This document shows, piece after piece, positions 1 to 10,773 of a stretch of DNA of 64,000 nt. Location: NCBI GenBank assembly GCA_949825025.1, contig OX463783.1, positions 18,519,533 through 18,583,532 of the forward strand. Reading direction: 5' to 3'. Under the pieces are notes generated by a model. The model was given only the letters and a program-made list of their open reading frames with translations. It did not search any database and had not been told where the DNA came from. Position 1 is the stretch's first letter. Each line of letters starts with the position of its first letter. A program made the position numbers and the translations under genes. Source of the DNA: Siphlonurus alternatus. Taxonomy: Eukaryota > Arthropoda > Insecta > Ephemeroptera > Siphlonuridae.

Positions 1-1105
1 GAGTAATTGAAGGCATATAATAACGTATGCATATGATACTGTGTGCAAATACATATATCTCGAAATTTGTCAGACCAGTTTTAATGCTGGGAATAGTGAC
101 TTCACAGTGGCAGGAGCTTGCCGGCGGCAGGGCTAACACTACAGTACTCACAGCAAGGGTATCACCATTTCCTTCTTCCCACGAATTTGCAACCTGTAAT
201 TGCAAAAAATTAACAAAATATATCATTATATCGTATGCATACTGCAGAGTATGCATACAATAGTATCATACAGAATAAACAGAAGTAGAATTAATGATTA
301 CTGGCGACACTGGTGACTGGTGACAGTCATTCTGAATTTCTCCCATAAAATACCACATACTATACAAAATGTATTGCCTAATATTGACATAGATTAGGTA
401 AAACAAATATTTATGTTCAATAATTACCTGTCCTAAGTATTGATTTAGTGTTATCATAGCCATTTTAGCGCAAAAATTGTAAAAAGTGACCGGTTTATAT
501 TTGTTTACATCACTGCCATTTTTTTAATTTTTATCGTTTGTCTTTCGTGACGTCACAAAATTAGAGTCATGCAGCGCTATATTTTCAAAGATGGTGATCG
601 AAGCATCGAGGCACATGTACAGTTCTGTACTTAATTAAATACTACATTATTACCAGGACGTACAGCAATTAAAGAAAAACAAATCTTGAACATATTGATA
701 ACTGTGGATCGATAGGACTGGGGAAAAAAGCATCACGCATGCAGAGACGCGTCCGTCCGTGTAATAAATATGGTCCGTTCATCCCCGTGCCATGATGTCC
801 TATGCATCAGGAGCGAATCCATGGGGGTGACGGAGGGGGGGGGGGGGGGGCACCCCGAAATTTTGAATTCGATCAACGTACATGGCATATATATGGGCAT
901 TGCAAGTAGGCATTTCCTCCCCTACATTTTTTTTAATTAGCATTGGGCTTATTATATGATCGATATATATTAATACATATTATATTATAGTGACTATATA
1001 TATAATATTGTAGTTATATTAAGCCGCCTATATATACAGTATAATATAGTGTATGATAGAACAATAATATAGATTATAACTGCCATTTTTGGTCAAATTT
1101 CTATG

Positions 1106-1108
<3 letters not shown>
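1..1108. other. AT-rich non-coding stretch
   Basis: No gene is recognisable here. The open frames are short, rich in AT-type codons and lack protein-like composition. A CRE-like TGACGTCA lies near 548, and a run of 16 G occupies 835-850. The first 270 bases contain repeated GTATGCATAC palindromes but no complete inverted-repeat element could be delimited. Confidence 0.6.

Positions 1109-1157
<49 letters not shown>
1109..1157. repeat. (AT)n microsatellite
   Basis: An uninterrupted AT dinucleotide run of about 49 bases is visible. It is followed by a short CT-rich tract. Frames crossing it translate as Tyr-Ile repeats and are not genes. Confidence 0.95.
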
Positions 1158-1159
<2 letters not shown>

Positions 1160-1555
1160 ACACGCGCGGAGGTCTCTGGACTCTCTCTCTCTCTTTCGAA
1201 TCTCTGATATATATCTGATATGGAGCCTTTGTTACAGTTGCAAAAACCTCTTTTCCCATCTCCCGGCCATTTCTGATATGGTTTACATATTTTACTGATA
1301 AATATAAGTCAGCACAAAAAAATCCTGGAAAATAAGTGGGGTTTTCTTGGGTTAGGCTTGATCGCATGATAATAAATATATAAATTTAATATATTTCAGC
1401 TATTATAATTAAACTGGATGGAAGTCTAATATAATTAAGTTCTGTGGATACATTTAATAAAAATGATGCAAGATATTTGGATTCAATAGTATAATAGACG
1501 AGGTTGTATATAATATATTTTTAATCAATCATTTATATATAATTATATATATATA

Positions 1556-1650
1556 TTATATTATATTATATTATATTATATTATATTATATTATATTATA
1601 TTATATTATATTATATTATATTATATTATATTATATTTTATTATATTATA
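1556..1650. repeat. (TTATA)n pentanucleotide satellite
   Basis: About 95 bases of the unit TTATA are repeated in tandem, with one interruption near 1636-1640. It is a simple pentanucleotide array, distinct from the AT dinucleotide runs elsewhere in the window. Confidence 0.95.
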
Positions 1651-1799
1651 CTTTTTGAAACTTTTGATGGTGGCAGATCGAAGCTGGAGCTTGATTTATA
1701 TAAACTTTTCATGTACTTGAAAATGAAAATGAGTTCTATATCACAAAATGGGCAAGTTCAATAACATATATGATTTAATTAATAGAAATGCATGATTTC

Positions 1800-2120
1800 A
1801 TGCGGTGGATTGGTGAGTCCCGAGATTTCCCTTATTGTATATATGGTGTGGGCCACTAAAACCACAGCCTGTGGATATAGCCGGAGTAAAATGCATAGAC
1901 CTGTGACCTGTCAAGCCTATAATATACACTCTAATCCTATATAGCGGCAGCACAGCAAAGAACATGCAAGCGCCATCACTCGGAAAGCACGAGCTCACAC
2001 TATAAGCGCAGCTAGAGACATTTACAATGTAAAAGCCACCTGCACCTGCATGAGAGCGAATCCGAGCCTCCCGAGCGACAGAGAAGCACGCATCCACTGC
2101 GCCACCGACCGACTTGAATA
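1800..2120 (-). mobile_element. tRNA-derived SINE-like element
   Basis: Read on the - strand, this GC-richer block starts near 2112 with a tRNA-like head. An A-box match TGGCGCAGTGG lies at 2094-2104, and a degenerate B-box (GGATTCGCTCTC, 2052-2063) follows at tRNA spacing. The tRNA-unrelated body continues to about 1800. This order is the family hallmark of a polymerase III SINE. No poly(A) tail or target-site duplication was found, so the ends are approximate. A decayed tRNA pseudogene would look similar at the head but would not explain the 200-bp body. Confidence 0.5.
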
Positions 2121-2811
2121 CAGTATAAATAATATTGGTCCATCGTGCTTTCGCCATCATCGGAAGAAGAAGTGTGATCTGCAGTCTCTTGGACTAGAAA
2201 CTCGCCATAATTAAGACCCAGATCGCCCATCATCGTGTTGAAATACCACAAAACTTCTTTCTTTTTTTCGCACTGTGGATATAATTAAAAGTTGGAAATC
2301 AAAAACAAACTATGATGCTCTCAAAAATATTGTTAATAGACTATATATATCATAGTAGATTATTTTGCATTTTTTAAGTGAGACTTGATAGATTTTTCTT
2401 TCGAGTAAGATATTAATTTTTATCATAATTATGTATACAATCTAATACGTGATTTTTTTTTCCAACTAAATGTAATTTTTTCTCGAGTCGGTTAATGATT
2501 CCAATATTATGTTTGTTTTTTGCTGGGTTAAAGGTTAAAAATTAAGAACTATAAAGTAAAGTAAACTTGCATTTAATTAATTGTATTTGCCTAAATTTAA
2601 TTATTTTTATTTTATTTAAAAAATTAGCTTTTATATTACTCGTAATTATTTCATTGCACTCATAAATTTTAATTAAATTACATCATTTGCAGTAATTAGT
2701 TCCTGATTAAATAAAACCAAATATTACTAAAAATTTGACAATAACTTAATTGCAACTGAAGATCTTGCATATTAATATAGCCACCACTTAAAAATGGAAA
2801 CGCGATCAAGC
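2121..2811. other. AT-rich non-coding stretch
   Basis: This is AT-rich sequence with homopolymer T and A runs. I see no exon with splice sites, no tRNA and no repeat structure. Confidence 0.6.
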
Positions 2812-3398
2812 AGTGTATTGTTGGTTGTTGATTATGTGTAAATTTTTTCTAATACATTATTTGGACCTTATGGGAAATTTACGATTTTCACATACATATT
2901 TCATTACATGGCATGCGTTTGATTTTAAAAATAAATATATCACCAGAATCTGCAGTTTTTGGCCATTTATAATATTGAAATGTGCATCTGAAGAAGTTTT
3001 CTTCATTTCAAATCTTAAATTTCAAATTATACTAATCAGCCAATAGCATTGAGAAAGCATAATATGACTTTAAGCAAGCTTAAGTTTGTTGTTTTATTTT
3101 TTTAATTGTTGCAATTATCAACAAACTCTAGAGCTTGCTTAAAGCTAAATATATAAACTCACGCAATTGGCTGATTATGTATAATTTAAAATTTAAGATT
3201 TTGAAATGAAGAAAACTTCTTCAGATGCACATTTCAATATTATAAATGGCCAAAAACTGCAGATTCTGGTGATATATTTATTTTTAAAATCCTACGTATG
3301 TCTCATGTAATGAAATATGTATATGAAAATCGTAAATTTTCCATAAGGTCCAATGCATTAGAAAAAATATACACATAATCAACAACCAACAATACACT
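2812..3398. mobile_element. large foldback element (long inverted repeat)
   Basis: The left arm begins AGTGTATTGTTGGTTGTTGA at 2812 and the right arm ends with its complement at 3398. The two arms, each nearly 290 bp, remain complementary almost to the centre (about 3098-3118), including the segment reading CATCTGAAGAAGTTTTCTTC on the + strand. An inner complementary pair (AAGCTTAAGTTTGTTG / CAACAAACTCTAGAGCTT) closes the loop. There is no coding capacity. This is a foldback or MITE-type element, and the divergence between arms is a few percent by eye. The target-site duplication is not clear. Confidence 0.8.
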
Positions 3399-5644
3399 AG
3401 GTATGTGAGTTTGTTTACTTTTTGCTTTAATATAGTTTTGCAAACTTGTGGTCTATTGAAAACCTTTTTCTTGTAAGAAAATTAAGTCATATTATATATA
3501 GTTAGAGATCGATGAGTAACTACAATCTATATCTAAAATAACAATTATTATAATATATAATATAGCTTTATGTGTTATAATAATAAAAATTTAGAAATAC
3601 ATAAATTATATATAATTCATTTTATTAATTTTTATTTATTTATTTGTTATTTCCCATAAAATATATTCATGCATTCATGCAAGAAAACAAATAATATTGA
3701 AAATAATGTTTTATATGGAACAGAACAAAGAACAAAATCATCACGTGCATGTTTCATAAATTCATAATATAAACAGTATTTGTGCTGCAGTTAAAAAGGT
3801 CATTGTTCTTTTATTATATGACAATGGCAGTGAAATGTCATTGAAAGCAACAGTAAATATTTTGTATTCTAATGCTCAGGTGAAGTTGTTGAAAGGCAAC
3901 GACATGAAACTTCTTCCTATCTCCCGCAGTCACAAAATGCACTCTTGCGTTCAATGCATTTACATTAAAAAAAATTGCTGCTGCGTTACAACATTTTTCT
4001 TGAAGAGTTATCAACCTTTAGATATATTATTTCTAATGTCAATGTTATATCGTACGCTCTAATATTTTTCTAAAATTAGATCCAGGTTCTATTAATGCGT
4101 TCTTTTCAGCAGTGATGTCGGCTTTTCAAAGTAATTTTATAACAATAATTACTTTTTAATTAAAGTTAAAATTTCAACATTGAATTTGTGTAATTAAATC
4201 TGCAACATCTAATTTTATATTAATTTATTAATAGTAATTAATATAATTTTAAATTTCCTCTAATATTTTCAGCGTCAGGTTGAAAAACCACAGGTAACTG
4301 ATACATTGTGTATTACATATATAATTATAATAAGATATCTTTCAGGTATATATGCGATTATAAACTTGTATAGTTCGCGTTGAAAGTGCCAGTTTCGAAA
4401 CTGAATTCTTATCTTTTAGCTGCAGTGATTCAATATTTATAATTTATACAACCCGATTATTGGAAAATGTAGAGGAATATTATATTTATGAAAACTATGT
4501 TGAAATCGACCCTCGTAAAGGTTTACACTATACAATACATGATCCTTGATTGGATGAAGAATTCTTTAAAAAAAAATGATATTACGGTTCGTTTGTGCGC
4601 AGTGATACAGAGGTTATATATTTGCAAAAAATATTAGAGAAGGAGAAAGAGAAAAGAAAAGGAATGCATTAATTGTTTTTGCAGTGTATTTATTATTATA
4701 TTTATATTAGTATTATTTTATCGTTATGGTGTTTGGTTATACTTTATTGAATACAGCATATAAATTCATCAATTATACTGTATTTAAATTTTGTATTGTT
4801 ATTCAGACTCCTTAAAGTATTTTAAAATATTAATAATATTTTGACATTATCATTGAGAAAAACAATAATTTCAACAATATAATTTTATTTTACCTGGAAA
4901 AGATGCAGTAACAAAACCTTCATACAGTATATAGCAACTATATTAAACTTGAAATAAAAAATAAATCTTCTTTTTAAACAAAAGAATTATTATTTATACA
5001 TTAAAATACATTATATATATAAACTATATATGAATTTCATATTCACTATAAAAGTATAATAAATCACAAAAAGTGCTGTACTTTATATTATAAATGACCT
5101 AGTTTTTAGTAAAATATAAAATAAAAATATATCATAATAAATTTATAAAAATCCTTTTTTTAACTTTCAGTATGAATAATACCACCATGCATATACACAT
5201 ACATGCATAAATAACTGTGTGTGTCTACCACATATATTTTTTAACACTAACAGAATAAAAAAAAAAGTATTTATTTTACAAGGAAGAGTATAGTATGTGT
5301 GAGGTTGTATGACCGCTATGAAGAGAACGTGCTATAGAAATTACTGTCCACATGCATCACCCGCCAATATAGTAATTACAATAAAACATTTACATTCACT
5401 TATAATGTAATATATTATGAAAATGATCCTTAATGACTAACTAGGTTTAAAAAATTAGATTATAAGTTTAGCACTAGACTGTAACATCTCCGGGCCCTCA
5501 GGGAATATTAAGACCTCATTTAATACCTTTGCCCTAAGATGTTCCATCCCAGCTAGCGCGTTCACTTTAAGTTCGTAGAAATCTAGTTTAATGATTGAAA
5601 TGTGTGTTTCGCGTAATTTTTTTATTATATTGAACTTTAAGTTG
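3399..5644. other. AT-rich non-coding stretch
   Basis: No gene is recognised. The sequence consists of AT-rich DNA with short homopolymers. The open frame near 3835-4062 has no family signature and biased Phe/Tyr/Lys composition, typical of random AT-rich sequence. Confidence 0.55.
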
Positions 5645-5668
5645 TTTTTTTTTTTTTTTTTTTTTTTT
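5645..5668. repeat. poly(T) run
   Basis: A run of 24 T is visible, possibly the poly(A) tail of a decayed - strand retroposon. The flank on its right shows no recognisable retroelement. Confidence 0.85.
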
Positions 5669-5862
5669 GTCTGACAGATTATTTTAATAATAGAAAAGAA
5701 ATTCTTAATATTTTGGGATATAGATAGATTTTTATCTTTTTTATATTATACTTAAATTAAGAGAAATTAATGTGAAATATTGATATTATTAAAAAAAATA
5801 GTTTAAACATATTAATTTTAAATTAAGCTATTTTTAAATACTAGACCTTAATATACATTGCA

Positions 5863-5863
<1 letters not shown>

Positions 5864-5937
<74 letters not shown>
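5864..5937. repeat. (AT)n microsatellite
   Basis: About 74 bases of uninterrupted TA/AT dinucleotides. Confidence 0.95.
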
Positions 5938-5943
<6 letters not shown>

Positions 5944-7341
5944 TATTAAAGAAACAAATATTACGGTACGTATAACCGTCGGAAGTTTCTTGAATGCTAT
6001 AGAAAATAGGGAAGGTCAGTTTGTTTTAATTTGTTTTAAAGAAGTCCTAACATTTATTTATTATAATCACTTATAATATAATCACTTAAGTTATAATTTA
6101 TTTATAATGTATTTTATATAAAATATTGATAACCTTGTGGCTTATAAAATTGATATTTTATATAAATATGACAATACAAATTATTGAAATTATCGTATTT
6201 AATAATTTTTGTGAAGACAAAATTACATTTCTCAAAAATACATATATTGTTACTGACCTTTTTCAGGGAAAATAAAATTATTGTTTTCTTCAATGACATG
6301 CAATGTCAAAATAATATTACTATTTTAAAATACTTCAAGGAATCGGAATAACAATACAGAATGTAAATACAGTATAATGCTGAATTTACTTTATAGTTAA
6401 TTATTATTTTATTGCCCATGAACATACTAGACAAAATTATTTTTCAAATAATTTGTTAAAAAATTGTCATCATTTCTGTAAAGCAAAAAGTGGATTAAAT
6501 ATGAAATTTTGCTCTTATGAACATTTATATTTTGCATTAAGCGAAATTAATTAATTGGTTCTCATACAATATAGGAGCGAGATGTACTTGAACGTCTTCC
6601 AATCCATTTTTTATTTTTTAATTTGAAAATCCTAAATTATACAGTCAAACAATAATCGTTAGACATAATTAAAATGCCAAATTATAATTAAGTTGCCATG
6701 CACATAAAATTGTATAATTATCCTGCAGGGCTACCCAATCCTATTATATTTTAAAATAAAACCGATTTTATTACATAATTAAATATATCATAATATATAT
6801 AACACTGCTAAATATAATAAATTTTTGGAATATTCATAAAATGTATTTAAATAATGAAGAATTTGTAGAACTTAAAATTTAATTTTAAAAACAATCACTG
6901 AATTTTTGTTGATTAATTGATTACATTTATGCTGCTACAATCGTTATGCTAAAAATGTTGTGTTATATACAAATACAGTTTTTTATCGAATGAAAGTTAA
7001 AGTTACTACATTAATGTCAATAAAAAAAGTAGAAGGTGTCTTGTAAATTTTTAACAAATTTACTTCCGTAATGAAGTATTTACTTTGTATAAAATAAATT
7101 TGAATGTTTATCTAGAAGAATGTTTTACACCTGAAAAACTAGTGAAATATTGCTCGAAATGCATGATTGATATATTGATATAAATTATACATTATAATCC
7201 ACGATATATCCACTATTTAAGTTAAATCTCTCTATTTTTAAAGTGAAAACACACATTTTTTTAATTGCTGTTTCACTTGTCATATCATATGTTGATGTTT
7301 TCCCAAGTGAAACTGGTTTTATATGTAACAGACAATCCATC

Positions 7342-7346
<5 letters not shown>
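5938..7346. other. AT-rich non-coding stretch
   Basis: Nothing beyond AT-rich sequence is seen. There is no splice-flanked open frame, RNA gene or inverted repeat. Confidence 0.55.

Positions 7347-7404
<58 letters not shown>
7347..7404. repeat. (AG)n microsatellite
   Basis: An AG dinucleotide array of about 58 bases ends in AAAGAGAGG. It is followed by a GC-richer flank containing an imperfect hairpin, GGTAGGTAGGT near 7508 against ACCTACCTACC near 7536. Open frames through it translate as Ser-Leu or Arg-Glu repeats and are artefacts. Confidence 0.95.
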
Positions 7405-8163
7405 GATGACCAGCGCGAAGAAGAGAAGGGATCGTATGGTATAGGAGGAAGTGGTACCATATCTGACCAGACTACTCGTCCATCTGGAGCAAGAAAGGAT
7501 GCTGAATGGTAGGTAGGTCAGGTCATACCGGTCACACCTACCTACCTTGCACAAAGGTGGAGTTATTCTTACTGTAAGGAAGGTAAGGTCAATCAATAAA
7601 CTGTATGAGATCATCTAGATTCTTTCACTTTATATTATACTCTCAAATTCTTTTTATTTTTTAAGGGAATTTTTTTTATACTAAATTAACTCAAGTTTTC
7701 ACATTTTCTTTTTTTAATTTGTTATTAAATAAAATTACAGGCCTCATTAGGACCTCAATATGTCATAAAATAATTTAATGATATTTTAATAGCAATTCTA
7801 ATTTAGTTATGGGAGTAGTAAAAGTCTAAATGAGAGTTGATCCGATCTCACGAATTTGTGTTTCAGATTTTAGTTTTTATTTTATTTCAAGAGCAGAAAA
7901 TACAGAAACATTGAATGACATTCAGACAATTGCATCAATATGCAAGCATCTGATTTTATTAACACAATTAATTCACAACATGACTTAAAAAGTTGCATGA
8001 TATAGCAGAATGGTTATTTACATGCAGCATTATCATTTATAATATTAATGCAAAGCCTTTATAGGCTTTGATATTAATGTATTATTTCAAATAATAGTAA
8101 AAAAAAATTGTTCAACACTTTAGCTTTTTACATTGTTAGTAATTCTATTCTAAGAGTCTATTC

Positions 8164-8275
<112 letters not shown>

Positions 8276-8655
8276 TAAGTTTATTTTAAAATATTCAATG
8301 GAGCTGCACATTTTCTAAATGTTAAGTATTCAAATTAAATTAAAAAAAATAATAATAATAATTTTCTACGGAAAAACCCGGATGTGCATTTAAGCTATAG
8401 AGCAAAAGTTACATTAGAATTGCAATTACAATAAAAATGTTGATGTTCATGTTCCAAGTACTAGCCCACCTGTAAGTTAATGAGACCAGGAAGTCATATA
8501 TGTATACAAGGTTCTTACTGCAAATGCAGTATTCTGTTCTTCCCGCATCATGTATATCAAAGTCTTAAACTTTATAAATAGGTTTTTATTACGAGAATTT
8601 ATAATATTACATCATGCTGACAGTGTGAGTGTTATAATAAATATACTCAAAATAA

Positions 8656-8909
8656 GCCGGAAATCTTGCACTTCCGGTAACTTCCGGTTCAAATATTTTG
8701 TTTGTGCTCCTACATTCAAATTCTAATTATGTACCGGTCAGTTAAATTAATTTGATATTTCCACCGGAAGTGACAGGTTTCTGACCTCCCTATTAGTATT
8801 TGTATTTTGAAATTTTGGCTACAGGTTTGTAAGAAGAGTACTAACATGTTTGCAAATTTTCAAGACTCAGAGATGAACAAGATGATCTCTCACTTCCGGC
8901 TACTTCCGG
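8656..8909. promoter_or_regulatory. cluster of five ETS-core ACTTCCGG motifs
   Basis: The octamer ACTTCCGG or its complement CCGGAAGT occurs at 8670-8677, 8680-8687, 8764-8771, 8892-8899 and 8902-8909, with a partial CCGGAAA at 8657. CCGGAAGT is the consensus core of ETS-family transcription factors. Two of the sites come as a pair 10 bp apart at each end. The motifs may instead be part of a degenerate repeat, since the neighbouring foldback element also carries a CCGGAAAG sequence. No gene start is visible nearby. Confidence 0.35.
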
Positions 8910-8988
8910 CAGGAATATTACATAAATTTGACTGTACTTTATAATGATTCTTAATGAACTCATTCTTTTTATAAATCTCTAGCAATAC

Positions 8989-9309
8989 AATGGAGTACTG
9001 ACCTCAAAATTTTTTATTGCAGAAATAGGTAGAGGGTGCAAAGTTATGCTACTCTGATTTTTTTCAGATTTTTTAGAGGCCGGAAAGTATTTTTAAAAAA
9101 TTATTGAAAGTACAGAAAAAGTGCCGCCTCTTGCCGCCTCTCTTAATAAAAGATAGGACCCAAAAGGGACGTGGATTCGAACCCGACCTCACCAAAACTT
9201 TTTAGCAATACTTTCCGGTCCCTAAAAAATCTGAAAAAAATCAGAGCAGCATAACTTTGCACCCTCTATCCATTTCTGCAATAAAACATTTTGAGGTCGG
9301 TACTCCATT
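8989..9309. mobile_element. foldback element with tRNA-like B-box centre
   Basis: The left arm (from AATGGAGTACTGACCTCAAA at 8989) and right arm (ending at 9309 in TACTCCATT) are inverted copies over about 110 bp. They include the complement of GGTGCAAAGTTATGCT. The central segment contains GGATTCGAACCC, which on the - strand reads as a polymerase III B-box (GGGTTCGAATCC). No A-box was found at tRNA distance. The best description is a non-autonomous foldback element that carries or captured a tRNA/SINE fragment. Confidence 0.7.
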
Positions 9310-10630
9310 ATACATATATTAAATCCTTTTATGACGTTTATTTATTTATATTGATAAAATTGATCTACCTCTTTATTTAAATTTCCTTTCTATAAACGTA
9401 ATGAAAGCTTCCGCAATTTTTTTATACTGGTTTTTATAGCATAAATACCAGAGCCTTGCTATATAGTAATTATCTTGCACATCATCTTCAATGATCTTAA
9501 GAGGTGAGGCAAATAATATTAGCATCAAAATTGTATACCTCACAAATAACAAAAAGTGACGTTAGAAAATGGATATACTGTTGACCGCAATAGTATGTAA
9601 CCTATAATATGTGATCATCGCTCGACAATATAATAATATATTATCGAGCCCTTCCCTTTTTTTTTTTAACATCATCTTAACTTCCCGATCTCCTTTCACC
9701 AAAAAATATTCCCATTGCACTCATATTAAAAACTGGTTCTATATTTGAATCAAAAGTAGTAAAAAAAAAAAGGATATTGCAATATGGTTCTAGAAAGTTA
9801 AATTGTACAATAATTTTAAACAATGAATAATATCACAATTTTGATCTAATTTTATTGTTTTTGACAGATTTATATTTAATGTAAAATTATTTTTAAGAGT
9901 TAATGCACCTTGACCTTAGCTATACGTTCCTTTCTATATTTAATAATTTGATTGAATTATATGAAGGTCTTAATAAAATTTATAGAAAATAACTTTACGG
10001 AAGTTCAAACTAACAAATCATATCTGATTTCTAACAAAAAAGTATTCTATAAGTACTTTGTAAATTTCTTTTTAAAAGTACTTTTTAAATTGCTTGTAAT
10101 ATTCACAATTATTTTAAGTAGTTTAACATTGTCTAAACAAACTGTTTTCTAAAGTAATTTACAAGTACAGAAAACCTCAGCATGCTCGTGAAAGGATTTC
10201 GCAACATGAATCAAAATGACCTAAGAATAAGAAACAATTGAAATTCTGAAAGTTTTATTAAAAAAAAAAATGTTGACGCTCAAGGAAAAATGTTAAATAT
10301 ATTATGTAATTATATACTTTTAATAAAAATGTAACCTCATTCTTGCAACAAACCATCTTAATAGTTTATTGGAGAACTGCATTGTATTAGCAATTTAGAA
10401 GTTTTATAGCTGTTCAATATATCCCAGAATTTGTCTTCTGTAACTAAGGGACCACAGAAACCTGTGTTAGGATGGTCAGTGAAAAAAAAATGTATATTAA
10501 ATTTGAATAGAATTTTTAGAATTGCAACTTTTTAGCTTATTTAATATCATCGGCAAAATAATATCGTTTTTTAAGTTATAATACCGTATATTACCTCATT
10601 ACCTGCAAATAACATGTGATTAATCATTAT
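9310..10630. other. AT-rich non-coding stretch
   Basis: No gene or element is recognised. The open frame at 9952-10152 is Phe/Lys-rich and shows no domain. Confidence 0.55.
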
Positions 10631-10773
10631 AAGGGGCATTCACAAAGTCTTAAGGCCACATTTAAGGCTCGATAATTTAAAGCTTGATTTTAGACGTGTT
10701 TTTTAGACCCAAAATTTTTGGTCTTAAATTATTGAGGCTTAATTGTGGCCTTAAGGCTTTGTGAATGCCCCTT
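10631..10773. mobile_element. short palindromic MITE
   Basis: Terminal inverted repeats begin AAGGGGCATTCACAAAG at 10631 and end with the complement at 10773. Complementarity continues inward through CTTAAGGCCACA / TGTGGCCTTAAG. A 3-bp direct repeat TAT may flank the ends. The tip resembles that of the element at 43733-43872 (GATTCACAAAG with a following TTAGCC). There is no coding capacity. Confidence 0.75.

Noticed and set aside
1..270. Possible MITE from repeated GTATGCATAC and TATGATACT words
   Set aside because: The words are not in a consistent inverted order and no ends or duplication could be defined.
9169..9190. tRNA gene on the - strand suggested by GGGTTCGAATCC
   Set aside because: No cloverleaf, acceptor stem or A-box could be built. 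The motif lies at the centre of a foldback element.
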